Counted from the stretch's first letter, positions 31,849-41,879 are shown. The stretch: 64,000 nucleotides of DNA from JACPFJ01 sp036504875 (GCA_036504875.1 DASXUK010000040.1:1-64000); one strand, 5' to 3'. A program made the numbers and translations. Notes: a model not told the origin generated them from the sequence alone.

Positions 31849-34515
31849 GTGTCAAAACAGTCCCCAAATAGTCGGTTATTCGCTTTTGTCTCCAAACGTC
31901 CGCGACTGATCCTGGTGCTGGCGCTGCTGTTTTCGATTGTTTGCGTCATCTACACCAAAAACAACATGGAATTCATGACCGGCCGCGACGGCATGATGCC
32001 CAGTAATGCACCTTTCCAGGTCGATTATAGCGCCTATCGACAGGAATTCGGCGACCAGGAAGAGGTGGTGGTCGTTCTTGAATCGGATGATGCCGAGAAA
32101 ACCACCCGTTGCGGGGATGCGCTGAATGAAAGGCTCCAACGAGAAAAAGGGGTTTTCCGCGAGGTTTTTTATCCGGGGGGGCTGCCTTACTTCCGCAAAA
32201 ACGGTTTGTTGTTCATGCCGCTGGATGATATCCGTGGTTTGCGCAACACTCTGACCATGGCCGGTCCGGTGCTGAAGAAGTTGGCCGCCGCGCCTTCGGT
32301 GCAATCCCTTTTCACCAGCTTGACCCGTCAGATGGATGAATATTTGGTCAATAAGGACCCGTCCAAGCTGGAGAGCCTGGTGTTCATGCTGACGACTCTT
32401 GACAAGGGCTTCCAGGGTTTTGATGGCAAAACCAGCGGTTTGACCATGGACTCCTTTCTGAAGGGAAGTAGTGGCGGCCAGCCATCCATGTTGGAAAACG
32501 CCGGCAAACAACAGGTCATCACCATTTTGCCGCTCAAGGATGAAGGCAGTTTTGTCCCGGCTGAAAAAGCGATCCAGGCTACTCGCACAGCCCTGCATGA
32601 AGTCCTTGGAAAACCGGAATTCAAGGGTGTAAAGGCCGGACTGACCGGCGTGCCGGTGCTGGAATTCGAGGAGATGACTACCAGCCAGCGCGACATGGAG
32701 ATCGCTACAGCTCTTTCACTGACCCTGACCGTAATCCTCTTGTTGTTTGCCTTCCGAGGATTTTTGAATGTTGTTGCCGCCATGGTTTCGCTGGTGGTCG
32801 GAATCTGTGTCTCGTTCGGCTTTGCAACCGCCTTTGTAGGGCACCTGAATATACTTTCCATGGTCTTTGCGATCATGTTGATCGGCCTGGGAATCGAGTA
32901 CGGCATTCAGGTGGTGCTTCGCTATCAGGAAGAGCTAAGAAAGGGAACCAGCGGCATGGCCGCCATCGAGATTGGTCTCTCAGCCAATATCCGCTCGATA
33001 GTCATGGCGGCCGCCACCGTGGCCATAGCCTTTGCAACTTTCGCTTTTACCGATTTCAAAGGGATTGCAGAACTGGGCATTATTGCAGCCGGCGGGGTCT
33101 TTATCTGTGTGATTGCCACCTTTACGGTCCTGCCGGCCATGCTGGTACTGCTGGAGCGTTTTAGAAAACAACCCAAAAACGGACTACCCTCTCAAGCCTC
33201 TGATCCCGCTGTGCGCCCCTTTTACCGGGCCCTGTTTGAAAAACCGGCCGCGGTCATTACAATAACAGTAATCTTATCGCTGATCTGTCTCTACCCGACC
33301 TTTCGGATGCGTTTTGATTTCAACCTGATGAATCTTCAGGCCAAGGGATTGCAATCGGTCGAGTACGCCTACAAATTAATGGCCAGCAAGGAAAACTCCG
33401 GCTATTTTGCGGTTGTCACGGCGTCTGACCGGAACCAGGCCCGGCTACTGACCGAGCGTTTGGAAAAGCTGCCGGCGGTGGACCATGTTGTGAGCCTGCC
33501 GGCGCTGGTGCCGGATCAGCAGAAAGCCAAATTGGCCGAGCTGGCTGCACTTAAACAGGTCATGGCCGATGTCAAACCTGCTCCTTATGAGGAGAACCTG
33601 CGGGTGATGGAACTCCCGACAGTTTTTGAAGACTTCAATAAGCGGGTTGAAAAATTGAAGCTTTCGCTGGAGTCTGAGAAACGGCCCGAAGCTCGACCGG
33701 TCGGCGATTTTCTAAAGACACTGGAGGGTTTCTTCAAGACTCTGGAAAAGGAGAAGGACAAGAACGCCCTCGGCATGCTGCGTGAGTTTCAGGGGGGGAT
33801 GTTTGCCCAACTGCCTGATAAGCTGCGAATGATGAAAGAAAGTCTGGAGGCCGCTCCGGTAACCGAGCAGGATGTGCCGGAAGAACTTAAGCGACGTTTT
33901 GTAGGCAAGAGCGGTAAATTACTGCTGCAGGTAGCTGCCAAAAAAGAGATCTTTGAGCGCGAACCGCTGGCCGAGTTCATTTCCCAGGTCAAAAGTGTGG
34001 CCCCTAATGCAACTGGTGAACCGGTCATGGTTTATGAATCCTTGAGCATTCTGAAAAGTTCCTACTTGAAGGCCTTCGTGTACGCCTTTTTCGGCATTGC
34101 TGTTATTCTTTTAATCAATTTCAAGAGCATTAGGTTTGCCGTGATCGGCACGATCCCTTTGGCCGCCGGTCTTCTTCTGATGGTTGGCGGGATGCAGCTT
34201 TTTGGTGTGGCCTTCAATTCAGCCAACATCATTGTTTTGCCGCTGATCCTGGGGGTAGGAATTGACTCGGCCATCTACATCATCAACCGCTACCGCCAGG
34301 GGGATGAAACCCCCGGACAGGTGGCCACCAGCAGCGCCGGAATTGGAGTTTTCCTGAATGCCCTGACGATCCTGTTCAGTTTCGGTGCTTTAATGGTGGC
34401 CCATCATCAGGGGGTTTTCAGTATCGGTGCGGTTATGTCACTCGGAATGATCGCGAACGTGGCGGTGTTTCTGGCGTTTTTGCCGGCCCTGCTGACGGTG
34501 TGGGGGAAGAGGTAG
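31849..34515 (+). CDS. RND-family exporter, HpnN-like (MMPL)
   Basis: An 888-residue inner-membrane transporter with the RND/MMPL plan: one span at 18-36, a large periplasmic loop, five spans at about 280-430 (LNILSMVFAIMLIGLGIEYG), one near 460, a second loop, and five spans from 730 (IIVLPLILGVGIDSAIY). Two halves carry matching motifs. It resembles HpnN, which moves hopanoids to the outer membrane, and would fit a hopanoid-making Geobacter-like cell; no other hpn genes are in view. The GTG start at 31849 follows AAGGAG. Substrate is inference. Confidence 0.8.
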   Translation: MSKQSPNSRLFAFVSKRPRLILVLALLFSIVCVIYTKNNMEFMTGRDGMMPSNAPFQVDYSAYRQEFGDQEEVVVVLESDDAEKTTRCGDALNERLQREKGVFREVFYPGGLPYFRKNGLLFMPLDDIRGLRNTLTMAGPVLKKLAAAPSVQSLFTSLTRQMDEYLVNKDPSKLESLVFMLTTLDKGFQGFDGKTSGLTMDSFLKGSSGGQPSMLENAGKQQVITILPLKDEGSFVPAEKAIQATRTALHEVLGKPEFKGVKAGLTGVPVLEFEEMTTSQRDMEIATALSLTLTVILLLFAFRGFLNVVAAMVSLVVGICVSFGFATAFVGHLNILSMVFAIMLIGLGIEYGIQVVLRYQEELRKGTSGMAAIEIGLSANIRSIVMAAATVAIAFATFAFTDFKGIAELGIIAAGGVFICVIATFTVLPAMLVLLERFRKQPKNGLPSQASDPAVRPFYRALFEKPAAVITITVILSLICLYPTFRMRFDFNLMNLQAKGLQSVEYAYKLMASKENSGYFAVVTASDRNQARLLTERLEKLPAVDHVVSLPALVPDQQKAKLAELAALKQVMADVKPAPYEENLRVMELPTVFEDFNKRVEKLKLSLESEKRPEARPVGDFLKTLEGFFKTLEKEKDKNALGMLREFQGGMFAQLPDKLRMMKESLEAAPVTEQDVPEELKRRFVGKSGKLLLQVAAKKEIFEREPLAEFISQVKSVAPNATGEPVMVYESLSILKSSYLKAFVYAFFGIAVILLINFKSIRFAVIGTIPLAAGLLLMVGGMQLFGVAFNSANIIVLPLILGVGIDSAIYIINRYRQGDETPGQVATSSAGIGVFLNALTILFSFGALMVAHHQGVFSIGAVMSLGMIANVAVFLAFLPALLTVWGKR

Positions 34516-34534
34516 GAGCTATGCCTGTGAATTT

Positions 34535-35464
34535 TTAGGGCGCGGTGACATTAACCACCTGGCTTCCTTCTCCGCCGGGATTGACCACCTGAACGTGAAA
34601 ATCCTTATTAACCGGGGTATATGGGTAGCGCTGATATATAAGTCTGGTGCAATCGACGTAGATAAGTTTTTCCCGCTCGGCCACCTCCTGACCACCTCGG
34701 CCGCCGATGCGCTGGCCATCCACGTAGATGGCCGAATTCTGCTGAAAATTCTTGCCCTCGATGATCAGTTCGTAATAATTCACGTATTCATTCCCAACAG
34801 AAACATGACTAACCTCGGGTTTTGTCTCGATCGAGAGGGCTAAAGGAACGGATGCGTTCTCCGGCGAATTTTTTACAACAATCTGGTGCAGGCCGCCTGG
34901 AACCTGAGGCAAGGTAAAGGCGATTGACTCACTTGAGATCAAACGACTCCTAATAACAGCGCCGTCCAACATCAGAAACGAGCTGTCCGAGAAGTTCTGC
35001 CCTGTGGCGGTAACTTCACGCTCGCGCCCTTCGGCACAGGCACTGATTCGGGAAGGGTTGAGATCGGTCAGGATCGGACGCATCGGTAAAATGGTGAAGT
35101 TATAGGCCCTGCCCGTGGCGCCGTCGCCTCGTTTAAGGTACAAGGCATATATGCCGGCCGGTAGAGAAGGTACTATGAATTCCAGCTGTTTCCCCTCGGT
35201 GACCTTGGCAACAATCTCTTGACTACCTAGAAAAGCGCTGACTTTATCACCGAAAGCGGAGCCGAAGATGGTGACTTTCTGGTTAGGTTCGGCCTGGGCC
35301 GGAATAATACTGAGGATGGTCGGAGCCGCAACGGGAGGAATAAGAGATGCTTCGGACTTTACACGCTGCGGACGCTGGGCGGCAAAAGTGGGGACCTCGA
35401 TCAGCAGGCAAATATTCACTATTATTACGACAATAGACGCCCATTTTTTAGTTGTAAGCAGCAT
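34535..35464 (-). CDS. Exported IPT/TIG-domain protein
   Basis: 309 residues with a signal peptide (cleavage near residue 29, after PTFA) and two or three IPT/TIG-type Ig-like domains: PTILSIIPAQAEPNQKVTI at about 48, RPILTDLNPSRIS at about 130, and a third near 215. It probably sits in the periplasm or on the surface. GGAGGG precedes the ATG. It converges with the RND exporter. It is not in an obvious operon, and its binding partner is unknown. Confidence 0.8.
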   Translation of the reverse strand: MLLTTKKWASIVVIIVNICLLIEVPTFAAQRPQRVKSEASLIPPVAAPTILSIIPAQAEPNQKVTIFGSAFGDKVSAFLGSQEIVAKVTEGKQLEFIVPSLPAGIYALYLKRGDGATGRAYNFTILPMRPILTDLNPSRISACAEGREREVTATGQNFSDSSFLMLDGAVIRSRLISSESIAFTLPQVPGGLHQIVVKNSPENASVPLALSIETKPEVSHVSVGNEYVNYYELIIEGKNFQQNSAIYVDGQRIGGRGGQEVAEREKLIYVDCTRLIYQRYPYTPVNKDFHVQVVNPGGEGSQVVNVTAP

Positions 35465-35629
35465 TTTCCCTCCTAATGTATCTTGGTCTCACAGACAACA
35501 ACAAGAGCTGGAGTAAATTATAATACAAAAACTGAATTTGAAACCCGAGCAACGTAGTATTTCGAGAGCGAGCCCTAGGGGCTGGACCCTGTATTAAAAA
35601 ATGCATCAGCTTAAACAGAGAAAAGAAAC

Positions 35630-36709
35630 CTAATTTTTTACCGACATTGCCAGCCAGATACCGCCAAGTATAAAGATTGTGTTGGCACCCCAAGCGGCTA
35701 TAATCGGTGATAAAACTCCGCTGCGGCCATAAGAGAGCAGCACCGCGTTGACAACGAAATAGCCAAAGCCGATACCTATACTTGCCGAGATTCCTAATGC
35801 AATACCACCAGAACGACTATTCCGCAAGGCAAACGGCACCCCCAGGATCACCATTACAAACGCTGCAAAAGGGGCGGATAATTTATGGTGCATCATGGTC
35901 AGATAGCGGTAGGCTTGGTAGCCTCCGCTTTGCAGATTGTCGGCATATTCCTTTAATCTGTAAAAACTCAAATTGTCGGCGTTGTTATCAAGTACCCGCA
36001 GGTCGTCGATCTTCAATGTCAGAGCCAGCTCCATGGCAGGCGCTGTTCGAGTCAAAAAACCTTGACCGGCCGTAAAATCTTTTACCACAGCATTTTTTAG
36101 TGTCCAACGGTCATTGTGAAACTGGGCCGCATCTGCATCTATGCGGCTGACCGGATTCATGGCGCTGTCGAGTGACCAGACAGTGACTCCCTGGAGAATC
36201 TTTTTCTGTGGTTCGAACAGATGGGCCTGAAGGATCATGGCATCGGATCGAAACCAGATATTGTTGCGTTTGAAAAAGGCATTTACATTTTGTTTTTTTA
36301 TAGCTACCCGCTCGATATAATCCATGCGTTGATAGCTTTTAGGCACCACGAACTCGGCATTAAAAAGTAACAGTATGCTGGCTAGCAGCCCCAGGATCAG
36401 CATCGGTAACGAGATGCGCAGCAAGCTGACACCGCAGCTGCGCATGGCTATGATTTCGCTGTTGCGGGAGAGCATGGCCAGGGTCAGCAGGGTGGTCATA
36501 AGAATTGAAAAGGAGGCGGTCTGGCCAACCATTTCAGGCAGCTTACAAATGAAGAATAACAAGATATCGAAAAGCGACCCACCGGCTTTGATAAAGCGCG
36601 GGATCTTGTCCATCATGTCCAACACCAGGTAGATCGCCACAAAACTGCCCAGACAAAGCGCAAACAGGCGTAACCAGGCGATGGCTATATAGCGGCTCAG
36701 GATGGTCAT
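35630..36709 (-). CDS. lptG: LPS export permease LptG
   Basis: A 359-residue LptF/LptG-family permease with three spans, a periplasmic jellyroll (about 130-260) and three further spans. It pairs with LptF and the ATPase LptB to lift LPS from the inner membrane. Which of the two is G rather than F is judged by order: the second gene of the pair. Its start overlaps the lptF stop by 4 bases (36706-36709). lptA, lptB and lptC lie 8 kb away in the same window. Confidence 0.88.
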   Translation of the reverse strand: MTILSRYIAIAWLRLFALCLGSFVAIYLVLDMMDKIPRFIKAGGSLFDILLFFICKLPEMVGQTASFSILMTTLLTLAMLSRNSEIIAMRSCGVSLLRISLPMLILGLLASILLLFNAEFVVPKSYQRMDYIERVAIKKQNVNAFFKRNNIWFRSDAMILQAHLFEPQKKILQGVTVWSLDSAMNPVSRIDADAAQFHNDRWTLKNAVVKDFTAGQGFLTRTAPAMELALTLKIDDLRVLDNNADNLSFYRLKEYADNLQSGGYQAYRYLTMMHHKLSAPFAAFVMVILGVPFALRNSRSGGIALGISASIGIGFGYFVVNAVLLSYGRSGVLSPIIAAWGANTIFILGGIWLAMSVKN

Positions 36710-37848
36710 GTTCTTTTTCCACGAAGCAGGTTGCCCAGCGCAAGCAGCTTGAACTCGCGCTCAAGTGAGGCCATTCTCAGGAGCAGCCATCCCAGTAAAA
36801 GAAAAATAAGATTTGGAAGCCACAGGGCCAGGGCAGGGGGGACAGCCCCCTTTTCGGCCAAGGTTCTGAGCAGCGATAACAGCAGGTAATAGGCCAACAA
36901 TATGGCAATGCTTGTAAAAAAACCGGCTGATTTTCCGGAACGACGGTTTTGAAGGCCTAAAGGAACGGCTACCACAGCAAACACCAGCGAAGCAAATGGA
37001 AATGCAAACCGGCCATGTAATTCAGCCTGCATTTTCAGGCGAACCGCCAAAGCTGTAGCCGGTTTGTCGATTGCCTGCCGCAATTCATTGATTCCCATAT
37101 CGAGCTCGTTTTTTATGATTCCGACACCCTTTCCAACTCCTGCAACTGTCATAAAATATTCACCGAACTTGACCAGGCGGTAGTCATCAGCCTTGCCGGC
37201 TATATGAATGCTGCCGTTGTTGAGCACCAGGCAAATATCCTGCTGATTAGGCGTGCAGCCTATCTTTCCATTGGCGGCGAAGATGGTCATGGAATGCTTC
37301 GGGTCACGGCCGTCATGGATAATGACCCCTTTCAGGGCATGATGTTCCTCGTCATAATGCTCTGTATAAAGAACTATGCCAGGGATATCATCCCAGAATA
37401 CTTTTTCACGGATAGTAACGGTGGCGTTTTGCTTTACTACCTCGATACTAAGGCGTTTGAAGGCGCTGTTGCCCCAGGGGACGGCCACAGTGCTGATCCA
37501 CAAGGTTATTAAGGTGGTAGTCAGGCCGCACAGTAGTACAGGCGGCATGAGCTGAATCAGGCTAATGCCGCCAGCCTTCATAACAGTAATCTCATTGTCG
37601 GCCGAGAGTCTTCCAAAAGCCAGCAGCACAGCCAGCAAAAAAGCCATGGGAATGGTAAAGACCAAAAAGGACGGCATTAGATAAAGGATCATCCGGAAGA
37701 TATCTGCAAGAGGTACGCCCCGTGAGATTACCAGGTCGGTCAGCTTGATCAATCGCCCCAGGAGCAGGATCAAGGTAAAAACCATCAGGCTCAACATTAA
37801 TAAAGATACGATCTCACGGATTATGTACAGGCTCAGGATGCGCTTCAT
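36706..37848 (-). CDS. lptF: LPS export permease LptF
   Basis: A 380-residue LptF/LptG-family permease, starting MKRILSLYIIREIVSLL, with the same three-span, jellyroll, three-span plan. The family segment FPFASLVFAVVAVPLGLQ lies near residue 285. It heads the lptF-lptG pair. The terminator at 37898-37933 separates it from the dfx gene, so it should have its own promoter in the short gap; I do not see a strong one. Confidence 0.88.
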   Translation of the reverse strand: MKRILSLYIIREIVSLLMLSLMVFTLILLLGRLIKLTDLVISRGVPLADIFRMILYLMPSFLVFTIPMAFLLAVLLAFGRLSADNEITVMKAGGISLIQLMPPVLLCGLTTTLITLWISTVAVPWGNSAFKRLSIEVVKQNATVTIREKVFWDDIPGIVLYTEHYDEEHHALKGVIIHDGRDPKHSMTIFAANGKIGCTPNQQDICLVLNNGSIHIAGKADDYRLVKFGEYFMTVAGVGKGVGIIKNELDMGINELRQAIDKPATALAVRLKMQAELHGRFAFPFASLVFAVVAVPLGLQNRRSGKSAGFFTSIAILLAYYLLLSLLRTLAEKGAVPPALALWLPNLIFLLLGWLLLRMASLEREFKLLALGNLLRGKRT

Positions 37849-37897
37849 GAAAGGGGATGATACATGACCGGCGGACAGGTGTAAAGTAACCAGCTAA

Positions 37898-37933
37898 TAA
37901 AAACGGGAACCACACCCGAGGTTCCCGTTTTTA
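37898..37933 (-). terminator. Terminator of the rbr-dfx unit
   Basis: AAAACGGGAACC pairs with GGTTCCCGTTTT across an 8-base loop. T-runs on both sides make it potentially bidirectional; it fits the end of the minus-strand dfx transcript. Confidence 0.88.
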
Positions 37934-37954
37934 CAACAGACAACATTATTATTA

Positions 37955-38335
37955 CTAGGACTTTGTCGACCAGTGACCATGAAGGTTACAATATTCACGG
38001 GCAGTAATATTAGTGGCCGATACTGCAAAAAAAGCCTCCGGTGCCTGGCCAGGCTTAAGGAACTGACGATAGGCTTTACCATCGGCGACTATCTCAATCC
38101 ATTCTATATAATGCTTCTCTTCCATGGGATGCTGGATGCTTCCTACCTGTACCTTGACCCCGCCTTCGACGGCTTCAATCACCGGGACATGTTTCTCTTT
38201 GGCGGCATCGACGGTATTTTCCGTCATAAGGGTCATGTCCTGACCGCAACAAACCAGACTGGCACCTCCGCCATGGATTACTTCGACGATGTTTCCGCAT
38301 AATTCACATTTGTATACTTCGAGCAGATTCGGCAT
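37955..38335 (-). CDS. dfx: Desulfoferrodoxin (superoxide reductase)
   Basis: A 126-residue class I desulfoferrodoxin. The N-terminal desulforedoxin iron site is CELC near residue 10 and the CC pair near 29. The superoxide-reducing Fe(His)4Cys centre is formed by KHVPV (His49), HPMEEKHYIEW and REYCNLHG. It reduces superoxide to peroxide in the cytoplasm. It follows rubrerythrin by 31 bases, so superoxide reductase and peroxidase are made together. GGAGG precedes the ATG. Confidence 0.95.
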   Translation of the reverse strand: MPNLLEVYKCELCGNIVEVIHGGGASLVCCGQDMTLMTENTVDAAKEKHVPVIEAVEGGVKVQVGSIQHPMEEKHYIEWIEIVADGKAYRQFLKPGQAPEAFFAVSATNITAREYCNLHGHWSTKS

Positions 38336-38366
38336 TTAATTCCTCCATTTTAGATAAATAAAATAG

Positions 38367-38945
38367 TTACCAGTTTTCAGCTAATAGTTCAAAATGTGCC
38401 CTGGGATGGACGCAGGCTGGGCAAATTTCGGGGGCACCTTTTCCGGAATGGACATAACCGCAGTTACGGCAGCGCCAGGTAGCCTCGTCTTCACGTTTGA
38501 ACACCTGATTGCTCTCAATGTTGACCAAGAGGTCGCGGTATCTTTTTTCATGCTGTTTTTCGGCCACAGATATGGCGTTCCAGGTAGCGGCAATCTCGGC
38601 AAAACCTTCTTCTTTGGCAGTAGCGGCAAAACCGGGATAAAGCCGGCTGTGCTCCTCATGCTCGCCATTTGCAGAAGCTAAAAGATTTTCAGCAGTAGTC
38701 CCGCACTTGCCAGCCGGGAAACAAGCAGTTATTTCAAGTTCACCCCCCTCCAGAAATTTGAAAAAGCGTTTGGCATGCTCCTTCTCCTGGTTGGCAGTCT
38801 CTTCAAAGATATCGCCGATCTGCACAAAGCCTTCTTTCTTGGCTACCGAGGCAAAATAGCTGTAACGGTTACGCGCCTGGCTCTCGCCGGCAAATGATTT
38901 GAGCAGGTTCTGCTCGGTCTTGGTACCCTTGATGGATGCGCTCAT
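38367..38945 (-). CDS. rbr: Rubrerythrin
   Basis: A 192-residue rubrerythrin: an N-terminal four-helix bundle with the di-iron ligand pattern (GESQARNRYSYFA, EKEHAKRF, EHEEHSRLY, EKQHEKRY) and a C-terminal rubredoxin-like FeCys4 site (CRNCGY and CPACVHP). It reduces hydrogen peroxide, with electrons from rubredoxin-type donors. It is first gene of the rbr-dfx unit, with AAGGAG before the ATG. It is clearly an anaerobe's oxidative-stress pair. Confidence 0.95.
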   Translation of the reverse strand: MSASIKGTKTEQNLLKSFAGESQARNRYSYFASVAKKEGFVQIGDIFEETANQEKEHAKRFFKFLEGGELEITACFPAGKCGTTAENLLASANGEHEEHSRLYPGFAATAKEEGFAEIAATWNAISVAEKQHEKRYRDLLVNIESNQVFKREDEATWRCRNCGYVHSGKGAPEICPACVHPRAHFELLAENW

Positions 38946-39042
38946 TGTTACTCCTTTTGTGATTAATCAATGTGTGGCGTCAAATGCGACTAAAATTATC
39001 TTTTATATACAGTTTGAAATCTTATTTTGCAAGCCAGAAAAT

Positions 39043-39072
39043 AAAAAAAGGGGATGCGTTGCCGCATCCCCT
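39043..39072 (-). terminator. Terminator of the citrate synthase gene
   Basis: GGGGATGCG (39050-39058) pairs with CGCATCCCC (39063-39071) over a 4-base loop, followed on the minus strand by seven T. Confidence 0.9.
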
Positions 39073-39093
39073 GATTGCATCTATTGTTAAAGC

Positions 39094-40422
39094 TTAGGCC
39101 AGCTTGCGGCCACCTTCGGCAGCCCATTTCTCCAGCATCGCAGTGGTAACGGACTTGGGACGCTCAATGGCATAACCGAGACCGCGGTCCCAGGTGATGT
39201 TAGCCATGCAGCCAAGAGCGCGGCCAACGCCGAACAGGACGGTATAGAAGTCCCACTCCTTGAGGCCGTAGTACCACTGGATGACGCCGGACTGTGCGTC
39301 GACGTTCGGCCAGGGGTTTTTGGTCTTGCCATGCTCGGTCAGAACACCCGGGGCAACTTCAAAGATCATGGAGACAACCTTGAACAACGGATCGTCCCTG
39401 AGGCCGGGGGTATTTTGGCAGAACTCGCGCTGTGACATGTAGCGCGGATCGGTCTTGCGGAGAACGGCGTGGCCGTAACCCGGAATAACCTGACCGGCAT
39501 TAAGGGTATCCCAGAGAGCCTTGGTGATGAGTTCCTTGGTAGGCTCGACATCCTTGCAGTACTTCTCCTGGAATTTCATGGTCCAGTCGAGAACTTCCTG
39601 GTTAGCAAGGCCATGCAGCGGGCCTGCCAGGCCGTTCAGGCCGGCTGAGTATGAGTAGTAAGGATCGGACAGGGCGGAATGTACCAGGTGAGTTGTATGT
39701 GCGGAGACATTGCCTGACTCGTGGTCGGAATGCAGGATGAAGTACATACGGGCAACGTCCTTGTACTCTTCACTCTGGCCGATCATATGGGCAAAGTTGG
39801 CACCCATGTCCAGCTTTGGATCGATAGCGATCTGCTTGTCACCCCTGAATTTCAGGTTGTAGATGAAGGCGGAGACCACGGGGATACGGGCTACGATGTC
39901 GCAAGCATCCTCGTACACTGATTCCCAGGCAGTCATCTTGTTGAATTTGCCGGAGTTGTAGAAAGCGGCAAACTTGGAATCTTTCTGCATGGCCAGGATA
40001 CCAACGGAGAGCATTACCATCGGATGGCTGTCTCGCGGCAGGGCGCGGATTGTGTCAAATACATACTGCGGAACTGCCTGACGAACCTTCCACTCTGCCA
40101 CAACTTCATCCACCTGAGCCTGAGTAGGGACTTCGCCGATCAGGAGGAAGTACCAGAAGGACTCGACGGTCGGATACTTGGAGCCGGGTGCCTTGGGGAG
40201 TGCTGCGAAGGTCTCGGGGATGGTCTTGCCGCGGAAACGAATACCTTCCTGCGGATCCAGGTAGGAAATGTCGGTTACGAGGCTGCGGATGTCACGAGCG
40301 CCGCCGATACACTGATCGATTGTTACCTGATCGATGATGACCTTGCCAAACTCTTTCGTAAGCTTCGTGGTGCGGGGACGAAATTCCTCAATCTTCTGCT
40401 TCAGCGTCTCTTTCAATGCCAT
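39094..40422 (-). CDS. gltA: Citrate synthase, eukaryote-like type
   Basis: A 442-residue citrate synthase. The catalytic blocks are present: YFILHSDHESGNVS, GPLHGLANQE and VIPGYGHAVLR, with the final GLGYAIERPKS. The length and wording resemble the mitochondrial enzymes rather than the usual bacterial GltA. That is an established feature of Geobacteraceae and helps place this organism. It condenses acetyl-CoA and oxaloacetate at the head of the TCA cycle. I chose the ATG at 40422, which follows AAGGAG; an ORF start at 40464 adds 14 residues upstream of the ribosome site. Confidence 0.95.
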   Translation of the reverse strand: MALKETLKQKIEEFRPRTTKLTKEFGKVIIDQVTIDQCIGGARDIRSLVTDISYLDPQEGIRFRGKTIPETFAALPKAPGSKYPTVESFWYFLLIGEVPTQAQVDEVVAEWKVRQAVPQYVFDTIRALPRDSHPMVMLSVGILAMQKDSKFAAFYNSGKFNKMTAWESVYEDACDIVARIPVVSAFIYNLKFRGDKQIAIDPKLDMGANFAHMIGQSEEYKDVARMYFILHSDHESGNVSAHTTHLVHSALSDPYYSYSAGLNGLAGPLHGLANQEVLDWTMKFQEKYCKDVEPTKELITKALWDTLNAGQVIPGYGHAVLRKTDPRYMSQREFCQNTPGLRDDPLFKVVSMIFEVAPGVLTEHGKTKNPWPNVDAQSGVIQWYYGLKEWDFYTVLFGVGRALGCMANITWDRGLGYAIERPKSVTTAMLEKWAAEGGRKLA

Positions 40423-40682
40423 CTGGTACTCTCCTTTCGTGGTGGGGTTGACTGAGATCGACAATGATGCCAGATCGGTGATAAAAACACATTAAAAAAA
40501 TCTTATTACAAAATTAAAAAAAGTCTATAGCAAGAATTAAATTAATTAAGGCGGCATTTAGATATTAATAACAAAAACAGTAGATTAGAGGACAAAAAAT
40601 ATTTTCTAGAATACTGTATACAATTAAGTGCCGTATATATACTCGACCGGCCACATAAAATGCAACAAAAATTTTATCATTA
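40423..40682. other. AT-rich upstream region of citrate synthase
   Basis: About 260 AT-rich bases without a gene. 40613-40625 reads ACTGTATACAATT, a near-palindrome also present at 27826-27838 before the Cache kinase. It could be an operator, but a 13-base match in a window this size is expected by chance. Confidence 0.3.
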
Positions 40683-41879
40683 TCAAATTGGAAGAATTAT
40701 CAATTCTTCATTTGAGTGGGTCAATTGTTTTAGTCCCTCTGTACTAAGGTAAAAGGTGTTTTCGATACCTATGGCCCCTTCGCCAGGAAACACTACCTTC
40801 GGCTCAAAGGCAAATACCATTCCTTCCTCCAGATTCATATCTTTGAAACCTCTTGCCAGGAAAGGATATTCATCGATCTCAATCCCCAATCCGTGGCCGA
40901 TGAAGGAGACCTGTGATCCCTTGGCACCCATAAAGCTGTCCGCGTATCCCAATTTAATGGCCAAGGCCAGACAATCATCATAGACTGCCCCCCAGCTTAT
41001 TCCCGGGACAGCAATCTCCTTCATCCGCTGCTGCACCCGTAACATGTCTTCGTATGCTTTGGCCAATCGGTTCGAGATTCCACCGATAGCAAAAATCCGG
41101 GTCTGGTCGGTCAGATATCCATCAACGCATCCGGCAAAATCTACAATAATAGGCTCATTGGGCTCGATGCGCTTGAGCCCTGCGCTCTGACCAAAGGATG
41201 GGTTTAGGCCCAGGCCGCCCAGAGGTGTATCTACATAGGCCGGCACAGCACTATCGGTTCCGGATATGATCTGAGCGTAAAAGAGCTCTGAATTGAATCC
41301 ACGCATGCGGACCAATCCCTGGTGTCCATCCTTGCGAGCAGTAAATTCGAGTTCGGCAGCAATTTCCAGATCGGTAGCTCCAACACGAATGACTTCTTTT
41401 GCTCGTTGGTAGACCCGGTCGACCTGGTCGGCTGCGTCTTTCATAAGATGAATTTCATAGTGCGATTTAATCATGCGTACTTTTCGGATAAGTGGGGTAG
41501 CATCCAGATATTCGGCATTCGGATACACCTTGCGATAGCGTTCAAAAAAGTTGACCGGCAGCACATCCAGCTCAAGGCCGATTCGTTTTGGTTCGGGGTA
41601 GCTGTATTTGGACAGAATAGCTGGAATATCCTTCATCGAGCCAAAAGGCATAACCTCTTTTAAGCCTGACTCCATCCGGGCCCGACTGGCCTCCTTGCGC
41701 ACCATGTAAAGTGGCTGGCCTTTGGCCGGTACATAAAGATTTCCGCTTTGTACGGTGCCGGTAAAATAGAACAGATCAGCGTTTTGAACGATGATTACGG
41801 CATCGAGCCCTTGCTCGGTCATCTGCTTCTGAAGTTTACTGCAGCGATACTCCAGTTCTGTTGCTGGTGTCAGGCGCAT
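40683..41879 (-). CDS. M24-family metallopeptidase (Xaa-Pro peptidase-like)
   Basis: About 398 residues: an N-terminal creatinase-like domain (residues 1-150) and a C-terminal pita-bread peptidase domain. Metal ligands are visible in IIVDFAGCVDGYLTDQTR (two Asp), FIGHGLGIEIDE (His), FAFEPKV (Glu) and GIENTF (Glu). It probably removes N-terminal residues next to proline, as an Xaa-Pro aminopeptidase or dipeptidase. The ATG at 41879 follows AAAGGAAA; an ORF start at 41915 adds 12 residues. No operon partner is seen. Confidence 0.85.
   Translation of the reverse strand: MRLTPATELEYRCSKLQKQMTEQGLDAVIIVQNADLFYFTGTVQSGNLYVPAKGQPLYMVRKEASRARMESGLKEVMPFGSMKDIPAILSKYSYPEPKRIGLELDVLPVNFFERYRKVYPNAEYLDATPLIRKVRMIKSHYEIHLMKDAADQVDRVYQRAKEVIRVGATDLEIAAELEFTARKDGHQGLVRMRGFNSELFYAQIISGTDSAVPAYVDTPLGGLGLNPSFGQSAGLKRIEPNEPIIVDFAGCVDGYLTDQTRIFAIGGISNRLAKAYEDMLRVQQRMKEIAVPGISWGAVYDDCLALAIKLGYADSFMGAKGSQVSFIGHGLGIEIDEYPFLARGFKDMNLEEGMVFAFEPKVVFPGEGAIGIENTFYLSTEGLKQLTHSNEELIILPI

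Noticed and set aside
40613..40625. ACTGTATACAATT shared with 27826-27838 as a regulatory motif
   Set aside because: A 13-base match between two points of a 64-kb window is expected by chance; kept only as a note.
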